Assembly: GCF_014696065.1 (NCBI RefSeq)
Contig: NZ_JACJPL010000028.1
Span: 114,979 to 178,978 of the forward strand
Reading direction: 5' to 3'
Origin: Leptolyngbya sp. FACHB-261
GTDB lineage: Bacteria; Cyanobacteriota; Cyanobacteriia; FACHB-261
DNA: 64,000 nucleotides
The translations under genes and the position numbers were made by a program. Shown piece by piece: positions 1-8,549 of this stretch; the stretch's first letter is position 1; every line of letters starts with the position of its first letter. A model generated the notes under the pieces. That model saw nothing but the letters and a program-made list of their open reading frames with translations. It searched no databases and was not told the DNA's origin.

Positions 1-697
1 GAAATAGACGTTCAAATTGGCTTTGCGCAGAGTCTACATCTGACGAACACTCGAAAATGAGTTCAGCGCTCTCTGGGCTAGAAGTTGGCGCTCCCAAGCT
101 AATTCGGTCACCGGCTTGTAGCACCTGGCTCCCTTGTACTTGTTGTCCATTAACGTATGTACCATTTTTGCTGAAGTCGCAAATCTGCCACTTGGGGTGG
201 CTCTCACCCAAAGAAGGGCTTAAAGAAGGGGCTGCAACAGACTGCACTTCAGCATGATAACCAGAGACAAGAAGGCAAGAATCTGAAATTAGAATTGAAG
301 ACTCTGGATGACGTCCAATCACTAATGTTTGAGCTGTGGGAACTTCGTATAGTTGGTGCCTCCCACAGGCTTGTCGCAGGATGATCTTGGCAAAAGGTTT
401 CGACAAAATCTCCTGAGATTGATCAGGCAAAACAGCAATCTTAAACTCATAGAGTGCTGCTAGGCCTTTACAACGATATAAATAGTCATGTAGTGCTTGA
501 GCTAAAGCTGAGTTTTGACAAACAATCTGCAAGGTAAGCTGGCCCGTTTGTAGGGATTTGCCAATTTCTTCTAAAGCTTGAGCAATCGAACTAAATTGCT
601 CGTTTTGCTCAACTCTACTCAGCACGAGCTGGCGAATTTCCTGAATCTGCTTAGCTAGTCTCTCAGATTTCGGAGACATGGACTGGATGCTTCTCAT
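1..697 (-). CDS. FHA-domain protein, C-terminus cut by window edge
   Basis: The minus-strand frame stays open from an ATG at 697 to the window edge, giving about 232 residues of a longer protein. The first 110 residues are helical and unassigned. A forkhead-associated domain follows at about residues 130-215, seen in VIGRHPESS, SGYHAEV, the DFSKNGTYVNGQ core and a final GDRISLG strand. FHA domains bind phosphothreonine peptides. The ATG overlaps the stop of the upstream kinase gene as ATGA, so translation is probably coupled and the two products probably work together. A second in-frame ATG at 679 is possible. The domain call is secure; the partner and the missing C-terminus are unknown. Confidence 0.85.
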   Translation of the reverse strand, partial: MRSIQSMSPKSERLAKQIQEIRQLVLSRVEQNEQFSSIAQALEEIGKSLQTGQLTLQIVCQNSALAQALHDYLYRCKGLAALYEFKIAVLPDQSQEILSKPFAKIILRQACGRHQLYEVPTAQTLVIGRHPESSILISDSCLLVSGYHAEVQSVAAPSLSPSLGESHPKWQICDFSKNGTYVNGQQVQGSQVLQAGDRISLGAPTSSPESAELIFECSSDVDSAQSQFERLF

Positions 698-3054
698 GGT
701 ACCTGCCAAATCCTGATTGTTTTATCCAGACTACTGCTAGCAAGAGTTTTGCCACTAGGGCTGAAGGCGACAGAATAAATAGGATCTAAATGCTCATCAA
801 AAGTATGAAGTCGTTCGCCAGTACGTAGATTCCAGAGATTAATTTTGCTGTCTTCACCGCCACTAGCCAGAGTTTGACCATCAGCGCTGATCGCAATGGC
901 ATGAACTGCCCCGTTGTGTCCTTCAAGTGAGCGCAGCAATTTTCCTGTGTACAGATTCCAGAGCTTGATACTGCCGTCTGCACTCGTGCTGGCAAGAGTT
1001 GCGTTATCTGGGCTGATGGCAACAGTGCTGACTTTACCTGAGTGCCCTCTCAATACCCATTTAAGCTGACCTGAATGCAGATCCCAAACTCTAATAGTAT
1101 TGTCTGCACTACCTGCCACCAGAAACCAGCCATCTGAACTAATAGCCACCGAGGAAAAGGCAGCCGTATAGCCAGAGAGAGTTTTGAGTAGCTGTTTTGT
1201 CTTTAGATTCCAGAGCTTGATTGTATGATCCTCGCTTCCACTAGCGAGTATTTGGCCATCGGGACTGATAGCAATAGATAAAACTGGCCAGAGGTGCCCT
1301 CTCAATGTATGAAGCAATCTACCTGTGTGGGCATCCCAAAGATCGATCGTGCTATCTTCGCTACTACTAGCGAGGAGCCGACCATTGGAACTGAGCGCAA
1401 CCGAAGTGATCGAGCCTGCGTGGTCGGCTAGGGTTTGGACTTGGCTACCCGTTTTCAGATCCCAGACCTTTACTAAGTTGTCTTCGCCGCCACCAATTAA
1501 AGTCTGTCCATCAGGACTAAACGCAACAGAGCGGATCAATGCGGATTGTGCAGTCAATGTCTGGACTAAGAATTTTTGGGTTGGAGAGGCTGGAACTGAA
1601 ATGTGAGAGCTGTGGGGCTTAGTCGAGTGCAATCCGAACCCCTTAGTAGCACCAACCATTGAAATGAAGACAATAGCTACTCCCGTGACAAACAGCCCAC
1701 TGCCAACTAGCAAAGAAATTCTCTTAGGGGTGAAGAAAATCTTGATCCTTTGGGCCAGCGGCTGAATATCTGTTTTGTGTCCACTGTCAGAAGCAGGCAA
1801 TAGCGTCGAAGGTAGCTCAGCAAACAAGTCTTGCTCTGGTTGGATGCCAGTTGGCTGTTTCTGTGGAAAAGCTGGCTTCAGAGGTGAGACAAGCGCAGCC
1901 TTTGGTGCTTGCTGGAGGGGCACGACCTTAGTAGGGGTGTAGATTGGAGAGTTTATGGGTGGCGTTATCGGCGAGGGAGCATTAGAAAGCTGAAGTGCTT
2001 GGATGACCTCTGCCACAGTTTGGTAACGATCCTCGGAGTGTGAACGAACCATCTTTGTTAGCACTGCTGCTAGCCCATCACTAGCCTCAGTCAGATGCTG
2101 CCAGATAATCTCTCCTGTATCTGAATCCTCTGCAAATTCTTTGGGGTGCGATCCTGTTAGGGCTTGGATAGCAATTTTACCCAAAGCGTAAATGTCGCTG
2201 CTCGGCTCTGGTTTACCCTCTAATTGTTCAATCGGTGAATAGCCTTCGCTGATCACCGCTACTGCTTTGTCAATTTGCAGCAGTTGCACTGGTGTAGCTG
2301 AGCCGAAGTCAATCAAGACTAGTTTCTGATCTTGACTGCAACGGATGAGGTTTTCGGGTTTAATATCGCAGTGGATAATTTTCCGTCTGTGCAGAAAGTC
2401 TAGAATGCTTAGAAATTCCACTAGTAAATCGATAACCCGCTCCTCAGCCCAGCGCTGCGCAGGTACTAGTTCTTGACTTAGGGGTTGGCCTTCAATCAGC
2501 TCCTGCACGAGGTAAAACTCTTGGTCTTGCTCGAAGTACGCCAGCAGCCTAGGAATTTGAGGATGTTCCAGTTGTTCAAGCACCTCTGCCTCAGCTTTGA
2601 ATAGGCGCCTGGAAAGTTCCAGGCTGGTTGAGTCAAAGCCTGTAGGTTTTAAATGTTTGACAACGCATTTAGGGTAGCCTGACAAACCTGTATCTCGGGC
2701 AATATAAGTCTGACTGAAGCCGCCCTGACCTAGGCTTTGGATGATTTGATAACGCCCGTGTAAAAGTTGAGCCGAGGCCAAAGATCCTGACAAGTTAGAG
2801 ATATGACTGCCGGGGCCATTATTTTCAGACTCCAACAGATAATCTCGATAAACCTGATTGGTCAAGTCTGGGTTAATGCCCTGAAGTGCATTCTGGAATA
2901 AATCTTTCCAGCCAGTAGCATCTCCAGGTAGCCCATTGGCCGTGATTTGCTTAACTTGTTCATCCAAGACGTCAAGATTCCCCTGACTATCAAGAACCGC
3001 TAAACGAATTGCTTCAACACATTGCTTAGTTGTTTGGATCTGTGCAACCTTCAT
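694..3054 (-). CDS. Ser/Thr protein kinase with C-terminal WD40 propeller
   Basis: This 786-residue protein starts with about 95 unassigned residues, then a Hanks-type kinase domain at about 100-360. Visible motifs are the glycine loop LGQGGFSQTY, the lysine in VVKHLKP, the catalytic loop HCDIKPEN and the IDFGSA metal-binding motif. A proline-rich linker and one membrane helix (about residues 448-470) lead to seven WD40 repeats, enough for a complete propeller. The kinase is therefore expected in the cytoplasm and the propeller on the far side of the membrane. It is the penultimate gene of the coiled-coil operon and overlaps the FHA gene by ATGA. All catalytic residues look intact. Substrates are unknown; the neighbouring Thr-rich coiled-coil proteins are candidates by inference. 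Confidence 0.92.
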   Translation of the reverse strand: MKVAQIQTTKQCVEAIRLAVLDSQGNLDVLDEQVKQITANGLPGDATGWKDLFQNALQGINPDLTNQVYRDYLLESENNGPGSHISNLSGSLASAQLLHGRYQIIQSLGQGGFSQTYIARDTGLSGYPKCVVKHLKPTGFDSTSLELSRRLFKAEAEVLEQLEHPQIPRLLAYFEQDQEFYLVQELIEGQPLSQELVPAQRWAEERVIDLLVEFLSILDFLHRRKIIHCDIKPENLIRCSQDQKLVLIDFGSATPVQLLQIDKAVAVISEGYSPIEQLEGKPEPSSDIYALGKIAIQALTGSHPKEFAEDSDTGEIIWQHLTEASDGLAAVLTKMVRSHSEDRYQTVAEVIQALQLSNAPSPITPPINSPIYTPTKVVPLQQAPKAALVSPLKPAFPQKQPTGIQPEQDLFAELPSTLLPASDSGHKTDIQPLAQRIKIFFTPKRISLLVGSGLFVTGVAIVFISMVGATKGFGLHSTKPHSSHISVPASPTQKFLVQTLTAQSALIRSVAFSPDGQTLIGGGEDNLVKVWDLKTGSQVQTLADHAGSITSVALSSNGRLLASSSEDSTIDLWDAHTGRLLHTLRGHLWPVLSIAISPDGQILASGSEDHTIKLWNLKTKQLLKTLSGYTAAFSSVAISSDGWFLVAGSADNTIRVWDLHSGQLKWVLRGHSGKVSTVAISPDNATLASTSADGSIKLWNLYTGKLLRSLEGHNGAVHAIAISADGQTLASGGEDSKINLWNLRTGERLHTFDEHLDPIYSVAFSPSGKTLASSSLDKTIRIWQVP

Positions 3055-3060
3055 TTTTCA

Positions 3061-3302
3061 CTAAAGCCTTTCCAGAGACTCTCTGGCTTCCGACAACAGG
3101 TCAACCGCTGTTTTACAAGTATTACTAGTCAGAACATCCCATCGACTACGGCGCTACTGGCATCTAGTACGCTAGAACTTGCTGTCTCTACAGCGCTCTC
3201 TAGCTTGCTCATGAGTTCTTCCATTTTCTGAGTTGTGATCTCAAGCTGCTGAGAAAGCTCCTCTTGATCGAGGCATTGCAATCTATCTGAATTATTCTTG
3301 GA
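3061..3302 (-). pseudogene. Decayed C-terminal fragment of a coiled-coil paralogue
   Basis: Reading the minus strand from 3302, one frame gives a helical segment containing EELMSKLESAVETASSS and VLDASSAVV, ending in a TGA at 3129-3131. A one-base frame change then gives SNTCKTAVDLL and SEARESLERL with a stop at 3061-3063. Joined, these match in order the C-terminus of the intact gene at 4452-5336, which has DEMMTQLEGAVETAK, TSVVDATEALV, SNESCQKAVEV and SRDALEAI. There is an in-frame stop at 3303-3305 and no credible start. It is therefore the remnant of a duplicate, left between the 3325-4218 gene and the kinase gene. Confidence 0.75.
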
Positions 3303-3324
3303 CTACAGGCAATACTTCTATCAA

Positions 3325-4218
3325 TCAAAACCAGTCATTAAGCATGCCCCGATCAATAGCGCTCCTTGTATTCTCAAAGGCCCCATAAACGCCTAAAGCA
3401 GTTATAGGCTGACCAACTACTATCCCAACAGGATTCATAGACATTAATGTTCCTACAGTAATCTCGGCTCCTGCTAGAGCCATACGTTTTGCCCAACCCT
3501 CTGTCACGCTATCTTCAGGGTTATTAAAAATGTCAATAGACGCTCCAGTGATAGGGCCTGTATTAATTCCTATTGTTTCAAGGCTGGGAACACCATAGAC
3601 TGCTATAGCGAAGTGTGCTGGATCGATGAATCCATTCCCACCTCCTTGAGCGTTGTCGTAGGCGTTGACATGAACTTGATAGAGATCGTCAAAGGAGAGT
3701 CTGCCTGATCCGCCAGCAGCAAGACGACTGTCGATCAAAGCTTTTTCTTGGCTAACCAAAGACGTTCGAATGTTGTACCAGGGATTGCCTGGTTCTGTGC
3801 CGTGCCCAACGTAGTTGGTTGCAGAGTTCTGAGCCCAGGCACCACTGGGAATACCGTCGATGTTATACCCTGGCATGTATTGGGCGTAATCACGGTAAAA
3901 GTCATTATCTTCTGTAGGTGGTCGAAGAGTCGTATCATAGCCAATTAAACTCATGACACCGTTAACAGTCCCGTTAATAGCGTTAGAGATTAAATTATTT
4001 TTGGGAACCATTACTTCATCGTTAGGTCCATTGGTAGTGTATTCTGCTGCTTCTTCAAGAGTGTATTTAGAGCGACCTCCTCGAACAATTTCCCGCTCAT
4101 AATCACTACTTACAGGGGGCTCGCGTTCTAATCTCTGAATTTCTGACAACAAGCTTTTAGATGCTTGAAGTTTATCTCTAGCTTGCTCTATACGAGCTGT
4201 TAAATTCGCTACACTCAT
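3325..4218 (-). CDS. Uncharacterised protein with helical N-terminus and hydrophobic C-terminus
   Basis: No family is recognised for this 297-residue protein. Residues 1-35 form an amphipathic helix (ARIEQARDKLQASKSLLSE) that resembles the N-terminus of the protein at 6507-7484 (ARIEDAKSRIQESQNSL). The middle is globular and rich in Asn, Gly and Tyr. About residues 240-285 are hydrophobic and small-residue rich (GIVVGQPITALGVYGA) and could form a membrane-inserting hairpin. There is no signal peptide. It lies between coiled-coil genes in the kinase/FHA operon. The common N-terminus could be a docking or targeting helix with the C-terminus as the functional part; that is inference. The frame and start are well supported, the function is not. 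Confidence 0.7.
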   Translation of the reverse strand: MSVANLTARIEQARDKLQASKSLLSEIQRLEREPPVSSDYEREIVRGGRSKYTLEEAAEYTTNGPNDEVMVPKNNLISNAINGTVNGVMSLIGYDTTLRPPTEDNDFYRDYAQYMPGYNIDGIPSGAWAQNSATNYVGHGTEPGNPWYNIRTSLVSQEKALIDSRLAAGGSGRLSFDDLYQVHVNAYDNAQGGGNGFIDPAHFAIAVYGVPSLETIGINTGPITGASIDIFNNPEDSVTEGWAKRMALAGAEITVGTLMSMNPVGIVVGQPITALGVYGAFENTRSAIDRGMLNDWF

Positions 4219-4369
4219 GACTTCAGTCTTCTTAATAGGTAAACCAAGACAAGCTAGTGCTATGTTGGTTTCGGCAATTTCCTCAGTCTTAGGTTCGAAG
4301 GTTTCGTCGTTTTCAGGTTTTACCGGGGAATATCTTTGAGGTGCCTCTGCCGCTTGGCTTCAGGAAGCA

Positions 4370-4397
4370 GAGCCTCCAAGTATGCATTCCAAGGCTC
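4370..4397. other. Hairpin in the 233-bp gap inside the coiled-coil operon
   Basis: GAGCCT and AGGCTC form a 6-bp inverted repeat around a 16-base loop, between the stop-proximal gene at 3325-4218 and the coiled-coil gene at 4452-5336. No T-run follows on either strand. It could be an mRNA processing or attenuation element. This is the widest gap between intact genes of the operon apart from the one holding the remnant at 3061-3302. Confidence 0.3.
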
Positions 4398-4451
4398 CAC
4401 CTTGAAACGAGTTTTGTTACTCAGCCATCTAGATGTGTTGCTGTTAGAGGT

Positions 4452-5336
4452 TTAGATCGCCTCTAAAGCGTCCCTGGATTTTGTTAGGACTTCTACTGCT
4501 TTTTGGCAGCTTTCATTACTGAGTTCAATGCCCTCTACCAGAGCTTCTGTGGCATCCACAACACTGGTTTTTGCTGTCTCAACTGCCCCTTCCAACTGGG
4601 TCATCATCTCGTCAAGTTTGATGGCGGTGCCATCAAGCTCAGTAAACAACTCACCTTGGGACGTGCTGACTTCTTCCATTAATCCTTGAATGGACTCTTC
4701 CATGCCGTCTGAAACCGTTTGAATGGAAGTGTTGAAGTGTTCAATTGCGCTGTCAAAGTGTTCGGAGAGGGATTGTTTTCCGCCTTCAATCGCAGGTACA
4801 ACCTGCTCAGTGATAGTAGAGTCCAGCCCATCAACCTGACCTTCTAACCCTGACTCAAATGCAGTGAGTTCGCCTCCAAAGCCATTAAGCTCTTCGATCG
4901 CCTGCCCAATTGCTTCTGCAACTTCAGTGCCAATCTCTTTTTCACCAAGGTTGTTTAGGGCTTCTTCGGCTTCGGTGATGTCACTTTCCATGTCCAGTTC
5001 AGCCAGTCTGTCGTCAATTGCGGCGATCGCTCCCTTCGTTGCCTCCAATTCCTGAGTTAACTCACTTTGAGTTGTGTCAATAGTCTGCTTCAACTGAGTG
5101 ATCATCTGGGTAACAGAATCCACTTCAGCCGCAAGCTCTGTTTTGCCTTCGCTTACCTGTTGAATGAGGGATTGAGCGCGATCGCTCAGCGTTCCCCAAG
5201 CCTCATCAACCGCTTGACGAATCCGCGTGAGTTCAGTCTTAAGGTCAGTGAGTTTGGTCTGGGTCGTTTCTGTTGCGTCTGCTAGAGACGAAAGTTTGCT
5301 AACAGTTTCACTTGCAAGGGTTTGTAAATCACTCAT
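4452..5336 (-). CDS. Acidic Thr-rich coiled-coil protein (copy 1)
   Basis: This 294-residue protein is almost entirely predicted helix, with heptad patterning, strong enrichment in Glu, Thr, Ser, Leu and Ala, and very few aromatic or basic residues. No enzyme domain, signal peptide or membrane segment is seen. A short Gly-containing break (LNGFGGELTAFE) near residue 155 may be a hinge. The C-terminal 60 residues match the decayed copy at 3061-3302. A good ribosome site (AGGAG) stands about 9 bases before the ATG. It belongs to a set of four intact coiled-coil genes here. Resemblance to chemoreceptor-like or apolipoprotein-like coiled coils in searches would probably be compositional. A structural or scaffold role is inferred. 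Confidence 0.75.
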   Translation of the reverse strand: MSDLQTLASETVSKLSSLADATETTQTKLTDLKTELTRIRQAVDEAWGTLSDRAQSLIQQVSEGKTELAAEVDSVTQMITQLKQTIDTTQSELTQELEATKGAIAAIDDRLAELDMESDITEAEEALNNLGEKEIGTEVAEAIGQAIEELNGFGGELTAFESGLEGQVDGLDSTITEQVVPAIEGGKQSLSEHFDSAIEHFNTSIQTVSDGMEESIQGLMEEVSTSQGELFTELDGTAIKLDEMMTQLEGAVETAKTSVVDATEALVEGIELSNESCQKAVEVLTKSRDALEAI

Positions 5337-5383
5337 CGGTTTTCTCCTAATTCGGGGTAATTGATATATCTATACAAGGCGCT

Positions 5384-6304
5384 TTAGCTCCAGGGGATAC
5401 CCAGTTTGTCAGCTGCATCTTGGGCGCTGGTGACACCCTGTCGCAGAGGCTCAATTAACTCTCGTAGCTGATCGACCAAGCTGCTTAACTCTTCTCGCTC
5501 AGTGGAGATGTTGCCCTCGGTCCCAGACAAGTCTGAACCCGCTTCTTGAATAGCGCTAGTGACTTTCTCCAGAGCATCTTCAATACTGGTTCCCAGGGTA
5601 TCTACTGATTCTCTAGCTGTCTCCAGAAGGGAGTTGATTTCGGTTTGAACAATGCTGTCTTGCAGAGTAGTTAACCCGTTGCTTAACTCATCCAGGTTAG
5701 AGAATTCATCCACTATTTCCTGAACTTCAGTATCAATTTCTCCATTGGCTTCCTCTAGAGAATTGGTGGCTTGAGAAATATCTTCGGCGATCGCACTCGT
5801 TGCTGTTTCAATCGCCTGTTTTGCCGTATCCACACTTTCCTCAACCGTATTCACTACCTGATCAAGCTGCTGTTGACCGCCCTGAATTTTGCCCTGCCCT
5901 TCACTCAACATATTCAGCGCAGTTTCACCTGCTGTTGAGAGGGATGTTAGTCCTTCTTCCAAACTGGTGTTAAGTTCAGTGAGTTTGGTTTGGGCTTCTT
6001 GCAGTTCGGTTTCAAGTTCGGTGCGATCGCTCATTACCTCACTTTGCAAATTCTCAAACTCACTGCCCAAATCTGAGATACTTTCGGTCAATTCTGTCTG
6101 ATGCTCTGTGATTTCTGTTTGCAACTCATCCAAACTAGTTTCGATCTGGTCAACCAATCCACTAAGCTCCTCCTGCATCCCACTCAAACTTTCCTCAAAT
6201 GTATTGATTTCTTCCTGAACTGCACTTGCTTCTTCGGTCAGAAGCCGTAACTTTTCAGGTAGATCCGTCGCCAGTTGTTCTAAAGAACTGGTTGCTTCAC
6301 TCAT
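5384..6304 (-). CDS. Acidic Thr-rich coiled-coil protein (copy 2)
   Basis: This is a 306-residue, nearly all-helical acidic protein with long Glu/Thr/Leu heptads and a short non-helical tail (KLGIPWS). The frame is open to 6361, but the ATG at 6304 is preferred because AGAGG lies about 8 bases upstream and the product then begins MSEATSS, like the short acidic N-termini of its neighbours. Segments such as TELTESISDLGSEF and TELNTSLEEGLTSL show an irregular repeated pattern. No cysteine, signal peptide or membrane helix is evident. It lies 47 bases downstream of nothing but a short gap from copy 1 and is probably co-transcribed. Function is unknown; a filament, spacer or phosphoacceptor scaffold is possible. 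Confidence 0.75.
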   Translation of the reverse strand: MSEATSSLEQLATDLPEKLRLLTEEASAVQEEINTFEESLSGMQEELSGLVDQIETSLDELQTEITEHQTELTESISDLGSEFENLQSEVMSDRTELETELQEAQTKLTELNTSLEEGLTSLSTAGETALNMLSEGQGKIQGGQQQLDQVVNTVEESVDTAKQAIETATSAIAEDISQATNSLEEANGEIDTEVQEIVDEFSNLDELSNGLTTLQDSIVQTEINSLLETARESVDTLGTSIEDALEKVTSAIQEAGSDLSGTEGNISTEREELSSLVDQLRELIEPLRQGVTSAQDAADKLGIPWS

Positions 6305-6506
6305 GGTGATTACCTCTAATAAATTGTGAGAAATGCTGGGCTTGAAATTCTCAAGGTTCAAGCTTAAAACCCGAACGATGCTGCCTTAAGCTCGATAGTT
6401 GATGTTCCCTTCTGAGGGAAAATTTTGGGTGGCGATCGCAACCATTGAGCTTCTAAACCCAAAATCTTCTGCTCCTGATCTAAATCATGCATCAGCCCGA
6501 ACTTCA

Positions 6507-7484
6507 TTAAGCATTCGGTGCATTCTCATCCCTGATAGATCCCCCAAACAAATTTACGGTAGATTCAGTGAGATTTCCCTCCGGCAATATTGCATCAGTG
6601 ATTGCATCAGGGATTAAACCTCCATCAATGCTATTCAAAGCTGTCCGCAACGGGTCTTCTGTCTTAACGTCTAACGAAATGCCAATGCCGGCGGGAAGGG
6701 GAACATCTGCGCCCAAACCAACTTCTCTAAATCCATCGCCGTCGACATCATCCCAATGCCCACGGACTCCTGCTCCTGGGCCTAAATTTGCGCCTATTCG
6801 TGTTGTTTCGTCGTTCTCTATTTCTGCACTGCTAGTTCCCTCAGTAATTGCCACTGATGCAAGGTCTGCCGAGCCTCCAAACGAGAAGCCATCAGTCCCA
6901 GCACTCGCTTCTACCGCAGCGGTCCCTGCGCCTAGCTCAACTTCTAAGACATTTTCTTCTGGCAGATTAAGACCATTAGCCAGGTCCACTTCAGTTCTTG
7001 CACCGCGGAAATTTCCTGAAAATCCTCCACGAGTATTGCCGTTGGCGTCTTCCCAAGTCCCAACTTTACCCTCGTAGGTGCTAATATCATACTCCTTTAT
7101 AAGGGAGCCTTCGCCCCGAACAGAAGCAACCCCAGACGAAATCCTTGCGCCTCTTTCATCTACCTCTACCTCTGCATAACCAGCTTTGAAATCAATGCGC
7201 TCGGCTCTTATCCCCAGCGGGCCAAGCCGTCCCTCTACGTTTTCAACACTCCCTTGCAAAAGGCCGGACGAAATCCTTGCGCCTCTTTCATCTACCTCTA
7301 CCTCTGCATAACCAGCCTTGAAATCAATGCGCTTGGCTCCTACTTTGCCCTCTCCAGGCCCTACCATTCCTTCTCGGATCGAGATTCCGTTTCCTCTTAA
7401 GTCTGTGAGAGAGTTTTGACTCTCCTGGATGCGGGATTTTGCATCTTCAATTCGGGCAACTAAGCTGTCAATTGATTCAGCCAT
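6507..7484 (-). CDS. Glycine-rich repeat protein with DxDGDG loop, unknown
   Basis: This 325-residue protein opens with an amphipathic helix like that of the protein at 3325-4218. Two nearly identical segments follow (RIDFKAGYAEVEVDERGAR, about residues 50-72 and 94-116), encoded by a 66-bp DNA repeat. The rest is Gly/Ala/Glu-rich and probably beta-structured. Near residue 250 the sequence DVDGDGFREVG matches an EF-hand-like or dockerin-like calcium loop. No signal peptide, catalytic motif or membrane helix is seen. An AGGA sits before the ATG. It is flanked by coiled-coil genes on both sides. The layout, with a common N-terminal helix and a variable C-terminus, suggests cargo or effector proteins served by the coiled-coil proteins, but this is inference. 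Confidence 0.72.
   Translation of the reverse strand: MAESIDSLVARIEDAKSRIQESQNSLTDLRGNGISIREGMVGPGEGKVGAKRIDFKAGYAEVEVDERGARISSGLLQGSVENVEGRLGPLGIRAERIDFKAGYAEVEVDERGARISSGVASVRGEGSLIKEYDISTYEGKVGTWEDANGNTRGGFSGNFRGARTEVDLANGLNLPEENVLEVELGAGTAAVEASAGTDGFSFGGSADLASVAITEGTSSAEIENDETTRIGANLGPGAGVRGHWDDVDGDGFREVGLGADVPLPAGIGISLDVKTEDPLRTALNSIDGGLIPDAITDAILPEGNLTESTVNLFGGSIRDENAPNA
7135..7332 (-). repeat. Two 66-bp direct repeats, 132 bp apart, inside a gene
   Basis: Copies at 7135-7200 and 7267-7332 differ at one base. They encode the duplicated 20-odd-residue segment of the glycine-rich protein at 6507-7484. The near identity at third codon positions points to a recent in-frame duplication or conversion. 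Confidence 0.9.
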
Positions 7485-7518
7485 TCCACAATCCTGCTAG
7501 TAATTTTTATTGGGATTT

Positions 7519-8502
7519 CTAAGCCAGCATTTCTTCGATCATGGTGTTAGCTGCGACCATCACATTTCCGGCAGTGACGATTTCCTGAGTGAGAGGATCA
7601 AGTTCACTCATAACAGATAAGGCCTCTTGCATTTCACCCCTAGTTTCTTCTGTCTCGCTCGCAATTTCCTCAACAGCTCCACCTGTGACTTCCTCAACTG
7701 CGTCACCAATCACAGCTTTGTGGGTGTTTTCGCACTCGTCCGCAAGCCCTGAGATTACCTCGGTGACATCTTGTTCGTACTGGTCAATGGCTTCACTCAC
7801 GTCGGTGCTGAAGGCTTCGAATAGCTCTTTGAGGTTGGTTTCGCAGTCATTGCTGGCAGTGGTAACTGCTTCGGAGTGAGTAGTTTTCAACTCCTCGCTG
7901 AGTTCATCAAAGTTGGTTTCGATCGCTTCTCGATGAGTACCCTGCAGTTCGCTGACGAGTTCATCAATGTCAGTTTCAATTTCAGAAAAAGTGTCTACCT
8001 GGGTTTCTGCTTCGGTGATGGTTTGATCCAGGGTTTCAAAGGCTTCTTGCGTGGTTTGAATTGCCTCTGTCAGACCATCCTCAAGCTGGGTCACTGCCCC
8101 TTCAAATTTGCTTAGTGCCTGTTGAGCTTCGGTCATTTCTGTCTCAAATTCCGTGATGGCGGTGGAGAGTTCTTCAAACTCTCCCTGCATCTCGGTGATA
8201 GTACCGTTTGCCTCTTTGAGTTCTGTGGAGATGTCGGCGATCGCCCCTTCCAACTCATCTAGAGCAGTCGTGATTTCGGTTTCCGCGGTTTCCAGTTGTG
8301 TATTTGCATCGGACAAACTTTGCTCTAGCGCTTCTAGCTGAGCGTCCAATTCATCGCCCTGGCGTAGTTCTTCTGTCTCAGTTTCCAGTTCTGTGGCAAG
8401 CTCTCGGAAATCTCCACAGGCCTGTTCCAGTGTTGTAAGCAGTCGTTCAAGTACCTCTGAGGTTTCTTCAACATTAGTAGCGAGTTCAACAGCTTCAGCC
8501 AT
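7519..8502 (-). CDS. Acidic coiled-coil protein with three cysteines (copy 3)
   Basis: The 327-residue product is a long acidic coiled coil. The frame extends to 8508 through a TTG, but the ATG at 8502 has GGAG about 9 bases upstream and gives MAEAVELATN. Residues about 190-270 carry three loosely repeated units around the motif TH(R/S/K)-(E)A (GTHREAIETN, TTHSEAVTTA, ENTHKAVIGD), with cysteines close by (SNDCETN, DECENTH, and EQACGDF near the N-terminus). The C-terminal 30 residues are more hydrophobic and Met-rich. No enzyme motif is seen. It precedes the glycine-rich protein gene by 34 bases in the same operon. Function unknown. Confidence 0.75.
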   Translation of the reverse strand: MAEAVELATNVEETSEVLERLLTTLEQACGDFRELATELETETEELRQGDELDAQLEALEQSLSDANTQLETAETEITTALDELEGAIADISTELKEANGTITEMQGEFEELSTAITEFETEMTEAQQALSKFEGAVTQLEDGLTEAIQTTQEAFETLDQTITEAETQVDTFSEIETDIDELVSELQGTHREAIETNFDELSEELKTTHSEAVTTASNDCETNLKELFEAFSTDVSEAIDQYEQDVTEVISGLADECENTHKAVIGDAVEEVTGGAVEEIASETEETRGEMQEALSVMSELDPLTQEIVTAGNVMVAANTMIEEMLA

Positions 8503-8549
8503 AATCAATTTCTCCGTTCAACATTGGCTGGACAAATTTTTTGGAGGTC

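Noticed and set aside
6568..7077. 169-residue plus-strand open frame
   Set aside because: It is antisense to the glycine-rich protein gene and its Ser/Pro-rich composition is a frame shadow.
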